From Seonamhaeicola maritimus (GTDB taxonomy: Bacteria > Bacteroidota > Bacteroidia > Flavobacteriales > Flavobacteriaceae): a stretch of 64,000 bases of DNA. The position numbers were made by a program, and so were the translations under genes. The stretch covers positions 313,772 to 377,771 of the forward strand of contig NZ_VRKQ01000018.1 in assembly GCF_008056315.1 (NCBI RefSeq). Direction: 5' to 3'. Positions 17,814-25,712 of the stretch are shown in pieces. The stretch's first letter is position 1. The number at the start of each line of letters is the position of its first letter. The notes beneath the pieces were generated by a model, which saw only the letters and a list, made by a program, of their open reading frames with translations, did no database searches and was not told where the DNA came from.

Positions 17814-18862
17814 TGAATTCACTTTTAAAACGTCAAATACGCAAATATTTGCCTAAGGATTTGTTGGTATCAAAAGATATTGAAATCTTTTTAGATGCGG
17901 TAGATAGGTCTTACTATAATTTTGAAGAGCAATTTATTATGCAACAACGGGCAATGTCTATAAGTTCTGAGGAATTATCAATTGCAAATCAACAATTAAA
18001 ACAAGAGGCTAATGCTCAAAAGGAAGTTATAAATAAATTAAAGCGTGTTATTGACACCCTTAAGTTTTATGAGCTTCCAGAAAATAATAGTTTCGATAAC
18101 TCCGATATTGACGGTTTAAAATTAGTAGAGTTAATAGATAATCAAACCAAAGAAATTGTAAAGATTAATAAGCAACGTGAAAAGTTAATGGATGAATTGG
18201 CACATCAAAACCAAGAGCTAGGGGATTATGCTCATATGGTGTCTCATGATTTGAAATCACCATTAAGAAGCATTGAAACATTAACAACCTGGTTAAAGAA
18301 TGATTATCATGATAAATTGGATGATAATGGAAAGAAGAGCATTAATCTGATAAGAAATAATGTTGAAAAATTAGATACGCTTATAAATGGAATATTAGAG
18401 TATTCAACTATAGGTAAAAATCAAGTAGAACTCTATGATGTTAATTTAGACCAACTAGTTGATTATATTCAAGATACTATTCAAGTACCAGACCACATTT
18501 CAATTGTGAAAAAAGTGCCATTGCCAATTTTAAAAGGTGATAAATTTAGACTTCAGCAACTTTTTCAAAATATTATTGATAATGCTATTAAGTATAATGA
18601 CAAACCATCTGGTATTATAGAAATAGGTGTTTTAAGTAAAAATGCCTTTTGGGAATTCTTTGTTAAGGATAATGGTAAAGGCATAGAGAAGTCTTATTTT
18701 AATAAAATTTTCAAAACTTTTCAGAAACTTGAAAATAACCCAGAATCTACTGGTATTGGATTGTCAATAGTAAAAAAAATAGTGAACCTTTATGGCGGTA
18801 AGATTTGGTTAACATCAAAAATAAATGAAGGAACAACATTTTATTTCACTTTAAAAAAATAA
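17813..18862 (+). CDS. Soluble histidine kinase paired with the FIST protein
   Basis: 349 residues. An N-terminal coiled-coil region (about 35-130) has no recognisable sensor domain. HisKA carries H145 in MVSHDLKSPLRS. HATPase has FQNIIDNAIKYN, DNGKGI and GIGLSIVKKIV. The core closely resembles the PAS kinase upstream (shared YAHxVSHDLKSPLRSI), indicating duplication. TAATG overlap with the FIST gene implies that FIST supplies its sensory input. The next gene is an Hpt, the expected phosphate recipient. Confidence 0.88.
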   Translation: MNSLLKRQIRKYLPKDLLVSKDIEIFLDAVDRSYYNFEEQFIMQQRAMSISSEELSIANQQLKQEANAQKEVINKLKRVIDTLKFYELPENNSFDNSDIDGLKLVELIDNQTKEIVKINKQREKLMDELAHQNQELGDYAHMVSHDLKSPLRSIETLTTWLKNDYHDKLDDNGKKSINLIRNNVEKLDTLINGILEYSTIGKNQVELYDVNLDQLVDYIQDTIQVPDHISIVKKVPLPILKGDKFRLQQLFQNIIDNAIKYNDKPSGIIEIGVLSKNAFWEFFVKDNGKGIEKSYFNKIFKTFQKLENNPESTGIGLSIVKKIVNLYGGKIWLTSKINEGTTFYFTLKK

Positions 18863-18864
18863 GC

Positions 18865-19182
18865 ATGGAGCAACCTAATTTATCATATATTCACAGCATG
18901 TCAGGAGGTGATAAACTCTTTGAAGAGAAACTTATAAACATTTTAAAAGATGAGTTTCCAAATGAGAGGAAGATTTATTACCAGAATTACAAATCCAATA
19001 ATTTTAAGTTAGCAGCGGAAAACGTGCATAAACTTAAACATAAAATTAGTATTTTAGGCCTTGAAAAAAGTTATGAGATTGCTGTAGCATTCGAGAATAA
19101 TTTATTAGAAGGCAATACCAACCTTGGTCAAGAATTCGAATCTATTTTAATAAGCATAACTAATTATTTAGAAAAATTATAA
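18865..19182 (+). CDS. Histidine phosphotransfer (Hpt) protein
   Basis: 105 residues predicted to form a four-helix bundle. The phosphotransfer histidine is H55 in NVHKLKHKISILGL, which fits the AHxLKGxxxxLG pattern. It lies between the second kinase (2 bp) and the LytTR regulator (9 bp), and would carry phosphate from one or both kinases to the LytTR receiver. No other domain is present. Confidence 0.82.
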   Translation: MEQPNLSYIHSMSGGDKLFEEKLINILKDEFPNERKIYYQNYKSNNFKLAAENVHKLKHKISILGLEKSYEIAVAFENNLLEGNTNLGQEFESILISITNYLEKL

Positions 19183-19191
19183 TTAGTATAT

Positions 19192-19911
19192 ATGAATTGT
19201 ATTATTATTGACGACGAGGCTGCGGCTCGAGCTATAATTAGTCATTTTTGTTCAAGTTTTAACAATCTGAGAGTTATAGAAGAGTTTCCTAATGCAATTC
19301 AAGCTATAAAATTTTTGAATCAGAATGAAGTTGATTTAATTTTTCTAGATATTCATATGCCAGACTTTACTGGAATTGATTTTATTCAAACCTTAAAGAA
19401 TCCACCAAAAATAGTACTTACCACATCTGATGCAAATTTTGCCATACAGGCTTTTGAGTATGATTGCATAGTAGATTATTTAGTAAAGCCAATTTCATCT
19501 GAACGTTTTACAAAGGCCATTCAGAAGGCTGAAAATGCAGTGTTTAAACCTAGTTTAGAGGGTACAAATTCGGGTGCTGAAAATATAGAGACTACATCAG
19601 GTAATGACTTATATGTAAATATTGATAGACGTTTAATTAAAATTGATATACCCAGTATTTATTTAGTTGAAGCTAAAGGAGATTATATTCAAATAAAGAC
19701 AGAAGATAAAAATTATACTGTTCATTCTACTTTAAAGAAAATAGAAGATAAATTGCCCATAGATTTATTTTTAAAGGTACACCGTTCTTTTATAATTAAC
19801 GTTAAAAAAATAATTGACATTGAAGACAATAGTGTTTTAATTAAGAAAGATGTTATTCCGGTAAGTCGTTCAAATCGCCCTGAATTGATGAAACGGCTAA
19901 ATTTATTATAA
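19192..19911 (+). CDS. LytTR-family response regulator
   Basis: 239 residues. The receiver domain (1-120) has DD near the start, phospho-acceptor D53 (LIFLDIHMPDFTG) and Lys in YLVKPIS. A linker leads to a LytTR DNA-binding domain (about 140-239, with YLVEAKGDYIQI, KVHRSFIINVKKI and IPVSRSNRPELMKRLN). It is the only DNA-binding output of the H-NOX/FIST operon. LytTR proteins bind paired direct-repeat-like half-sites; AlgR, a member, recognises ACCGTTCGTC and controls alginate. Similar boxes precede this operon, the EPS transcripts and the LruC gene, making this protein the best candidate for their regulator. Confidence 0.9.
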   Translation: MNCIIIDDEAAARAIISHFCSSFNNLRVIEEFPNAIQAIKFLNQNEVDLIFLDIHMPDFTGIDFIQTLKNPPKIVLTTSDANFAIQAFEYDCIVDYLVKPISSERFTKAIQKAENAVFKPSLEGTNSGAENIETTSGNDLYVNIDRRLIKIDIPSIYLVEAKGDYIQIKTEDKNYTVHSTLKKIEDKLPIDLFLKVHRSFIINVKKIIDIEDNSVLIKKDVIPVSRSNRPELMKRLNLL

Positions 19912-20129
19912 TTTCTTCTAGTCAATACTTATTATTTTTTTCTTTTCAGAAATAAGGTAGATTTTCAATATCTATTTTTAAACATATTAAATCATTTTTA
20001 TCGGTTTAATGCATTTCATCTATAGTTACTTGTTGATGAACACATTCAACTATTTGCTAAACGAAATTAATTAGTTCCTTTACGGATTCAGGTTAGTTTT
20101 ATCCTATAGAAATTATTAAACTTTTAAAC

Positions 20130-20408
20130 ATGTCACTTAAAATTACAGAAAAGGAAGGAACATTTTATTTAGATGGTAGTATAAATACATTAACCTCGAG
20201 TTTGTTAGAGAATCATTTTACGCATTTGCTGCACTTGAATAACGAGTTAACCATAAATATAGAGGGTGTTAATGAAATTAACTCTAATGGGGTGTCAACA
20301 TTATTAGATCTTTATTTTAAAGCTTCTAAAAGCAATAAGCGTTTGTGGTTTACTGGATATGGAAGCAAGGATATTTATAATCAATATAATTCTTTAAACC
20401 CAGTTTAA
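20130..20408 (+). CDS. STAS-domain (anti-anti-sigma-like) protein
   Basis: 92 residues with a STAS pattern: a short beta start (MSLKITEKEGTFYLDGSINT), a middle strand ELTINIEGVNEINSNGVSTLLDLYFKA (the INSNGV turn is the usual DSSG/phospho-serine region), then KRLWFTGY. The phospho-acceptor Ser is retained as S88-like in NSNGVS, but the exact site is uncertain. It is separated by 218 bp from the LytTR gene and by a terminator and EPS promoter from ugd, so it is probably its own transcript. A TAGTTTTA sequence at 20094-20101 is a one-mismatch -7 box. Confidence 0.65.
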   Translation: MSLKITEKEGTFYLDGSINTLTSSLLENHFTHLLHLNNELTINIEGVNEINSNGVSTLLDLYFKASKSNKRLWFTGYGSKDIYNQYNSLNPV

Positions 20409-20476
20409 AAGTGAGTTAATTTTAAGTATAACCAATACTTAAGTTCACCTTTAAATCTTTAAATAAATTTATTTTA

Positions 20477-20526
20477 CGGCAATTGTCAACTTTAGTTTTA
20501 ATAGTTGGGAATTGCTGTTTTTTTTT
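20477..20526 (+). terminator. Rho-independent terminator after the STAS gene
   Basis: A long stem pairs CGGCAATTGTCAACT with AGTTGGGAATTGCTG around an 11-base loop, with minor internal mismatches. It is followed directly by a run of nine T. Confidence 0.75.
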
Positions 20527-20622
20527 CTCCATGTTAAGTCATTTATAGTTAATGCTTTAATAAAATAATGACCCTTCAATTCATTTATATTATTAAATAC
20601 TTCCTTAAACATTAAAAATTTA

Positions 20623-20692
20623 CCATCCAACTACAGTTAATTACTATCCATCGAAATTAACCTAAATAAGGTTTCCCATCATATTAAGTTTG
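20623..20692 (+). promoter_or_regulatory. EPS promoter A: paired LytTR-like half-sites and -7 box
   Basis: Half-site CCATCCAACTACAG begins at 20623 and CCATCGAAAT at 20648, 25 bp later. The -7 box TAAGTTTG is at 20685-20692, 37 bp after the second half-site. The same two spacings recur exactly at 25571 and 30941. The gene downstream is UDP-glucose dehydrogenase (ATG 20725). Confidence 0.75.
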
Positions 20693-20724
20693 TATCAGAA
20701 AAATATTTTATAAAAATTAATATT

Positions 20725-22083
20725 ATGAATATAACAATTATTGGAAGCGGTTATGTTGGACTTGTAACAGGCGCTTGTTTTTCAGAAGTGGGTATTAATG
20801 TTACATGTGTTGATGTTGATCAACAAAAGATTGATAATCTAAAAAATGGAATTATCCCAATTTATGAACCAGGATTAGAGAAAATGATCACTAGGAATAT
20901 GAATAAAGGGAGATTGCATTTTACAACAAAGATATCGGATGCCTTAAGGTGTTCTGATGTTGTTTTTATTTCAGTAGGAACACCACCAGATGAAGATGGT
21001 AGTGCAGATTTAAAGTATGTTATTCAAGTTGCAAGAGATTGTGGTAAACATATGAATGATTATACACTTGTAGTAACTAAAAGTACAGTTCCTGTTGGCA
21101 CATCTTTAAAAGTAAAAAACGCCATTAAAGAAGAATTAGATAAAAGAAAAGTTAATATTGATTTTGATGTTGCTTCAAATCCTGAATTTCTTAAAGAAGG
21201 TGCCGCTATAGACGATTTTTTAAAACCGGACAGAATAGTTGTTGGGGTTGAAAGTACCAGAGCAGAAGAACTTTTAAATACGCTATACAAGCCATTTACG
21301 CTTAACGGTCATCCAATTATATTTATGGATGTTATATCTGCAGAAATGACTAAGTATGCAGCAAATTCTATGTTAGCTACTAAAATTAGTTTTATAAATG
21401 ATATTGCAAACCTTTGTGAAATTGTTGGAGCAGATATTAATAAAGTAAGAAAAGGAATAACATCAGATACCCGAATTGGTAACAAATTTCTTTACCCAGG
21501 AATTGGATATGGAGGTTCTTGTTTTCCTAAAGATGTGCAGGCCTTAATTAGAACTGGAGAAGAATTTGAATACGAGCTAAAAGTATTAAAAGCAGTAGAA
21601 GCTGTAAATAAATCTCAGAAATCAGTTTTGTTTAATAAGATAATGAAATATTATGATGGCGATTTAAAAGGAAAAACAGTGGCTTTATGGGGTCTTTCTT
21701 TTAAGCCACAAACTGATGACATGCGTGAAGCACCATCATTAGAAATTATTAAAAAATTATTATTGGCAGGCGCTAATATTAGGGCATATGATCCTGTTGC
21801 ATTAAATGAAGCTAAACATCATTTTGAAAATACAATAACTTATTGTGAAGATCAATACGAGACTTTAATAAACGCTGATTGTTTAGCTGTCTTAACAGAA
21901 TGGTCAGAGTTTAGAATTCCAAATTTTAAAATAATGCATAAACTATTAAATGTTCCAGCAATTTTTGACGGAAGAAACATATATGATAAAAGTGAACTGA
22001 AGAAAAATGGATTTGATTATTTCTGTATTGGAGTTAATACTGATAGCGACGTTTTAAGACCAGAAGTAAGTTTATCATATTAA
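20725..22083 (+). CDS. ugd: UDP-glucose 6-dehydrogenase
   Basis: 452 residues. It oxidises UDP-glucose to UDP-glucuronate with two NAD+. The N-terminal Rossmann motif is GSGYVGLVTGACFSEVG. The middle domain has the NPEFLKEG and GxGYGGSCFPKD motifs, the latter containing the catalytic C266. The C-terminal nucleotide-sugar domain runs to the end. Length is normal for the family. It is the first gene after EPS promoter A and is followed after 18 bp by the decarboxylase that uses its product. Confidence 0.95.
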   Translation: MNITIIGSGYVGLVTGACFSEVGINVTCVDVDQQKIDNLKNGIIPIYEPGLEKMITRNMNKGRLHFTTKISDALRCSDVVFISVGTPPDEDGSADLKYVIQVARDCGKHMNDYTLVVTKSTVPVGTSLKVKNAIKEELDKRKVNIDFDVASNPEFLKEGAAIDDFLKPDRIVVGVESTRAEELLNTLYKPFTLNGHPIIFMDVISAEMTKYAANSMLATKISFINDIANLCEIVGADINKVRKGITSDTRIGNKFLYPGIGYGGSCFPKDVQALIRTGEEFEYELKVLKAVEAVNKSQKSVLFNKIMKYYDGDLKGKTVALWGLSFKPQTDDMREAPSLEIIKKLLLAGANIRAYDPVALNEAKHHFENTITYCEDQYETLINADCLAVLTEWSEFRIPNFKIMHKLLNVPAIFDGRNIYDKSELKKNGFDYFCIGVNTDSDVLRPEVSLSY

Positions 22084-22101
22084 AATATTTAATTAATTAT
22101 T

Positions 22102-23040
22102 ATGATACGAAAAAAAATTCTAGTAACCGGAGGAGCTGGTTTTGTTGGATCTCATCTTTGTGAAAGATTACTAAATGAAGGAAATGAAGTTTATTGTTTA
22201 GATAATTTCTTCACAGGACAAAAGCAAAATATTGTACACTTATTAAGTAATCCATATTTTGAGTTGATACGTCATGATGTTATAAATCCATTCCATATTG
22301 AGGTTGACGAAATTTACAACTTAGCGTGTCCAGCTTCACCTGTGCATTATCAATATAACCCTATTAAAACCATAAAAACTTCTGTAATGGGAGCCATTAA
22401 TATGTTGGGTTTGGCTAAAAGAGTAAATGCAAAAATATTGCAAGCTTCAACTAGTGAGGTTTATGGTAACCCGTTGATTCATCCTCAGCCAGAATCGTAT
22501 TGGGGAAATGTAAACCCAATTGGGGAACGCTCTTGCTATGATGAGGGTAAGCGTGCTGCAGAAACATTATTTAGTGACTACAAAAAACAAAACAATGTTA
22601 GAATAAAGATTGTTAGAATTTTTAATACTTACGGTCCAAGAATGCATCCAAATGATGGTAGAGTGGTGTCTAATTTTATTGTTCAAGCGCTACAAAACCA
22701 GGACATTACTGTTTATGGTAAAGGTCAACAAACTAGAAGTTTTCAATTCGTTGATGATTTAGTCGAAGGTATGATTAAAATGATGGCAACCCAAGATAGT
22801 TTCACTGGACCTGTAAACATAGGAAACCCAAGTGAATTTACAATTCTTGAGCTTGCCGAAAAAGTCATAAAGATGACAGGGTCAAAGTCAAAAATTATTT
22901 ATCAGCCTTTACCGTCTGATGATCCATTGATGAGAAAGCCAGAGATTTCACTTGCGGAAAAAGAACTTAACTGGACCCCCAATATAAAACTAGATACAGG
23001 TTTAGAAAAAACAATAAGGTTTTTCCAAACGATAATCTAA
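22102..23040 (+). CDS. UDP-glucuronate decarboxylase (UDP-xylose synthase)
   Basis: 312 residues, extended short-chain dehydrogenase fold. It carries the NAD site [11 protein letters not shown], catalytic STSEVYG and the YxxxK pair in [10 protein letters not shown]. The family decarboxylates UDP-glucuronate to UDP-xylose. The AxxSEVYG and [10 protein letters not shown] stretches are typical of UXS rather than of epimerases. Its place directly after ugd makes the pathway UDP-Glc to UDP-GlcA to UDP-Xyl, so the polymer probably contains xylose or glucuronate. Confidence 0.9.
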   Translation: MIRKKILVTGGAGFVGSHLCERLLNEGNEVYCLDNFFTGQKQNIVHLLSNPYFELIRHDVINPFHIEVDEIYNLACPASPVHYQYNPIKTIKTSVMGAINMLGLAKRVNAKILQASTSEVYGNPLIHPQPESYWGNVNPIGERSCYDEGKRAAETLFSDYKKQNNVRIKIVRIFNTYGPRMHPNDGRVVSNFIVQALQNQDITVYGKGQQTRSFQFVDDLVEGMIKMMATQDSFTGPVNIGNPSEFTILELAEKVIKMTGSKSKIIYQPLPSDDPLMRKPEISLAEKELNWTPNIKLDTGLEKTIRFFQTII

Positions 23041-23069
23041 ATCCAAAACATAAAAATAAATTCAAAATC

Positions 23070-23456
23070 ATGAAGAAAAAAATATTAATTGTCGATGACG
23101 AATTAACAACATGTACATTATTAGAGCACTTTTTGTCAACGCAATATGATGTTGTTACTAAAACCTCTGGATTACAAGCATTAGTTTGGTTAGAGCAGGA
23201 TTTACCTGATTTAATCATAAGTGATATTCAAATGACTGAAATGAATGGTTTCGATTTCCTGAAAGAAGTTAGGTTAAAGGGATATACTAAGCACACGCCA
23301 GTCATTATGCTTTCTGGTCGTACTGAAAGTAAAGAACGTATAAAATGTTATCAATTAGGAGCTCAAGATTACCTAATGAAACCATTTAATCCTGAAGAAC
23401 TGGAGGAAGTAGTTAAAAAGAATTTATTCCCAATTCATTATTCTAGTAATTGGTAA
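23070..23456 (+). CDS. Single-domain response regulator in the EPS operon
   Basis: 128 residues, one complete receiver domain: ILIVDDE, phospho-acceptor D52 (LIISDIQMTEMNG) and K104 in LMKPFNPEE. No output domain. It sits between UDP-xylose synthase and a sugar transferase that itself begins with a receiver-like domain lacking the acceptor Asp. A plausible role is phosphorylation-dependent control of that enzyme by heterodimer formation, which is inference. No cognate kinase lies in the EPS block. Confidence 0.88.
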   Translation: MKKKILIVDDELTTCTLLEHFLSTQYDVVTKTSGLQALVWLEQDLPDLIISDIQMTEMNGFDFLKEVRLKGYTKHTPVIMLSGRTESKERIKCYQLGAQDYLMKPFNPEELEEVVKKNLFPIHYSSNW

Positions 23457-23512
23457 TATTACCTACCCTTTAAATCAAATCTAATCATAAAAACTCATTA
23501 AATATTTTTGTT

Positions 23513-24700
23513 ATGACTATACTTTATGTGGGAAACTCACCAGAAACTTATGGCCAGTGTGCTAAAGAGAAAAATCTTGAAATTATTACAGCGAGTAATT
23601 CTTTAGAAGCCTTAAAACTTTTAAACAAAATTAAAGATATATCTGTTATTATATGTAATTATAATTTACCTGGTAATAGTGGAATGTTTTTATATGAAAG
23701 TATTCAAGAAAAACCAGTTTTTAAGAATATACCTTTTATATTATTATCTGAAGAGTATAATAAAAACCTTTTTGAAGAGTCTTTTAAGAAAGGTGTTAGT
23801 GATTATTTTGTTGTTAAAAGTACAGAGGTTAACCATATAATTGATAAAGCACAATCATTACAGAATTTCAAAGGAAATGGAAATAAAGTAAGTAAAGATT
23901 TAGATCAAAAAGTAGAGTATAAGATTCCTATTTCTAAGAGAGTGTTTGATATTGTTTTTGCTTCATTGGCATTAATTGCTTTATCACCTTTATTGTTAAT
24001 AATAATGCTAGCTATTCGATTAGAGTCTAAGGGAAAAGTCTATTACATTGCAAAACGTGTTGGTAGAAAAACATTTGATTTTTATAAACTGCGGTCTATG
24101 AGAACGGGATCTGATGAATTAATAAAAAAACTTGCAAAAGAAAAAAATCAATATAATTCGGAAAAACCAGAAGTAACAATAAACTTAAATAAGACCTGTC
24201 CAAAATGTGAAAAGTTAAATGAAGGTCAGTTTTGTTCACCAATTCTGCATGTAGACAATAATGAAATATGTGACTACTGGTATAATTATCAGAAAAAAGA
24301 AGTAGAAAAAAACAAATCAACGTTTATAAAAATAGTAGATGATCCTAGAATTACAAAAGTTGGTATAATCATAAGGAATACAAGTATTGATGAATTGCCA
24401 CAGTTAATTAATGTTTTAAAAGGAGATATGTCTATTGTTGGTAATCGTCCTCTACCCGTATATGAGGCAGAACTACTTACCAAGGATGAACTGTCAAAAC
24501 GCTTTCTAGCACCAGCAGGTATAACAGGTTTATGGCAAGTTGAATTGCGTGGAAAAGGCGGAGATATGTCAGAACAAGAACGTATGCAGTTAGATAGTAA
24601 ATATGCTGATTATTTTATAGGGAACAATTATTCTTTTTGGTATGATGTTCAAATAATTTTGAAAACAATACCTGCCTTATTACAAAAAAGTTCAGTATAA
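23513..24700 (+). CDS. Pseudo-receiver / polyisoprenyl-phosphate sugar-1-phosphate transferase fusion
   Basis: 395 residues. Residues 1-115 form a receiver-like fold whose acceptor Asp is Asn (N49, in VIICNYNLPGNSG); the conserved Lys remains (K102). One transmembrane helix (about 143-167) leads into a bacterial sugar transferase domain with KRVFDI, KLRSMRTGSDE, DELPQLINVLKGDMSIVGNRP and AGITGLWQV. This enzyme would start EPS repeat units on undecaprenyl phosphate. An insert within the catalytic domain carries four cysteines (C229, C232, C241, C253), suggesting a metal knuckle. Typical initiators have either a short membrane anchor or a multi-helix N-terminal domain, not a receiver, so the fusion is unusual. 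Confidence 0.88.
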   Translation: MTILYVGNSPETYGQCAKEKNLEIITASNSLEALKLLNKIKDISVIICNYNLPGNSGMFLYESIQEKPVFKNIPFILLSEEYNKNLFEESFKKGVSDYFVVKSTEVNHIIDKAQSLQNFKGNGNKVSKDLDQKVEYKIPISKRVFDIVFASLALIALSPLLLIIMLAIRLESKGKVYYIAKRVGRKTFDFYKLRSMRTGSDELIKKLAKEKNQYNSEKPEVTINLNKTCPKCEKLNEGQFCSPILHVDNNEICDYWYNYQKKEVEKNKSTFIKIVDDPRITKVGIIIRNTSIDELPQLINVLKGDMSIVGNRPLPVYEAELLTKDELSKRFLAPAGITGLWQVELRGKGGDMSEQERMQLDSKYADYFIGNNYSFWYDVQIILKTIPALLQKSSV

Positions 24701-24715
24701 CATTGGAATTTTATT

Positions 24716-25447
24716 ATGAAAAGTAAGATAATAATATTAGTATACATGATCCTTTTTTGCCTAACTATTCAACAAGTTAAGGCGCAGAACGAGGATTCTG
24801 ATTCTAAATCAGAATCTATTGAACTTCTAATACCATCATTGCAGACTTTAATTGATTCTGCATTAGTTAATAACGGATTGGTGAAGTATAGACGTTTAGA
24901 AATAGAAGCTAAGGAATCTAACCTAAAATCAAAACGAAAATATTGGACTAGAAACTTTGGTGTTCAAGCTGATTCGAGATATGGAACATTCAACAATTTT
25001 GCAACAGTGACTGGAGATAATTCAACAGTAAATCTAGCCAGTAATACACAACAATTTAATTATAACGTTGGGTTATATTTAAAAATCCCTGTTTTTGATG
25101 TTATAAACCGGAAATCTCAAATTAAACAAGCTAAAGCTGAATTTGAACAGGCTAAAAGTATGGTGAAATCACAAGAAGATGAGTTAATAGAAGTTGTGAT
25201 TAGATATTATGAAGATTTGGTGCTTAAGCAAAGTTTACTTGAACTAAGATCTGAAAACATTGGTAATGCCAGAGTAAACATGGAAATGGTAGAAAAGGAA
25301 TTTAAAAATGGGCTAGTTGAAATTACAGAATATGTTAGAATCTCAGACATGACATCAAGAATTGCAGCTGAATTCATGAAGGCAAAATCCGATTTTTTAA
25401 TTTCTAAAAAATTGTTAGAAAACTTAGTTGGCTTTCAAATAAACTAA
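24716..25447 (+). CDS. Half-length TolC-like outer-membrane factor
   Basis: 243 residues with a signal peptide ending near QQVKAQ. It shows one TolC structural repeat: helix (about 55-85), beta hairpin (NFGVQADSRYG ... YNVGLYLKIPVFD), then long helices to the end (about 140-243). Classical TolC proteins have two such repeats in 400-500 residues. No frameshifted second half is found in the 265 bp that follow, so it is probably natural rather than broken. It closes the first EPS transcript. No Wza-type export porin is present in the locus, so this protein may provide the outer-membrane path as a higher-order oligomer; that is inference. Confidence 0.75.
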   Translation: MKSKIIILVYMILFCLTIQQVKAQNEDSDSKSESIELLIPSLQTLIDSALVNNGLVKYRRLEIEAKESNLKSKRKYWTRNFGVQADSRYGTFNNFATVTGDNSTVNLASNTQQFNYNVGLYLKIPVFDVINRKSQIKQAKAEFEQAKSMVKSQEDELIEVVIRYYEDLVLKQSLLELRSENIGNARVNMEMVEKEFKNGLVEITEYVRISDMTSRIAAEFMKAKSDFLISKKLLENLVGFQIN

Positions 25448-25570
25448 GTATTTAAATATCTAAGAATAACTCTTCTCCTTAAGGCTTTCTTCTTTTAAAT
25501 AAAGTCTCTTTTAGCTCTTGTCACTTTATCAAATTAATTCAAAATGGAATTTTTTGACATAAAATAGATT

Positions 25571-25640
25571 CCATTCAACTACACATAAGTTCTAACCATC
25601 GAAATATATCACCATTGTCTCCATTATGAATGTAAGTTTG
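25571..25640 (+). promoter_or_regulatory. EPS promoter B: paired LytTR-like half-sites and -7 box
   Basis: CCATTCAACTACAC begins at 25571 and CCATCGAAAT at 25596 (25 bp). TAAGTTTG is at 25633-25640, 37 bp after the second half-site. Geometry is identical to promoters A and C. The leader to the ATG at 25713 is about 65 bases. Confidence 0.75.
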
Positions 25641-25712
25641 ACCTATTAAAAAAGAGTTGCAATTAATTCAAAATATTAAAAAGGTTATTAAAATAATTTT
25701 AATCCCCAAAGA

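Larger units (their letters stand above)
20409..20724. other. Intergenic region, 316 bp: terminator plus EPS promoter
   Basis: It holds a strong hairpin terminator for the STAS gene (20477-20526) and the first LytTR-like EPS promoter (20623-20692). No gene is seen in it. Confidence 0.7.

Noticed and set aside
20042-20101. Possible further LytTR-like box (CATTCAACTATT) before the STAS gene
   Set aside because: The second half-site is absent at 25 bp and the -7 box has a mismatch; too weak to list.
24716-25712. Frameshifted full-length TolC
   Set aside because: No second TolC repeat in any frame of the following 265 bp, which instead hold an EPS promoter.
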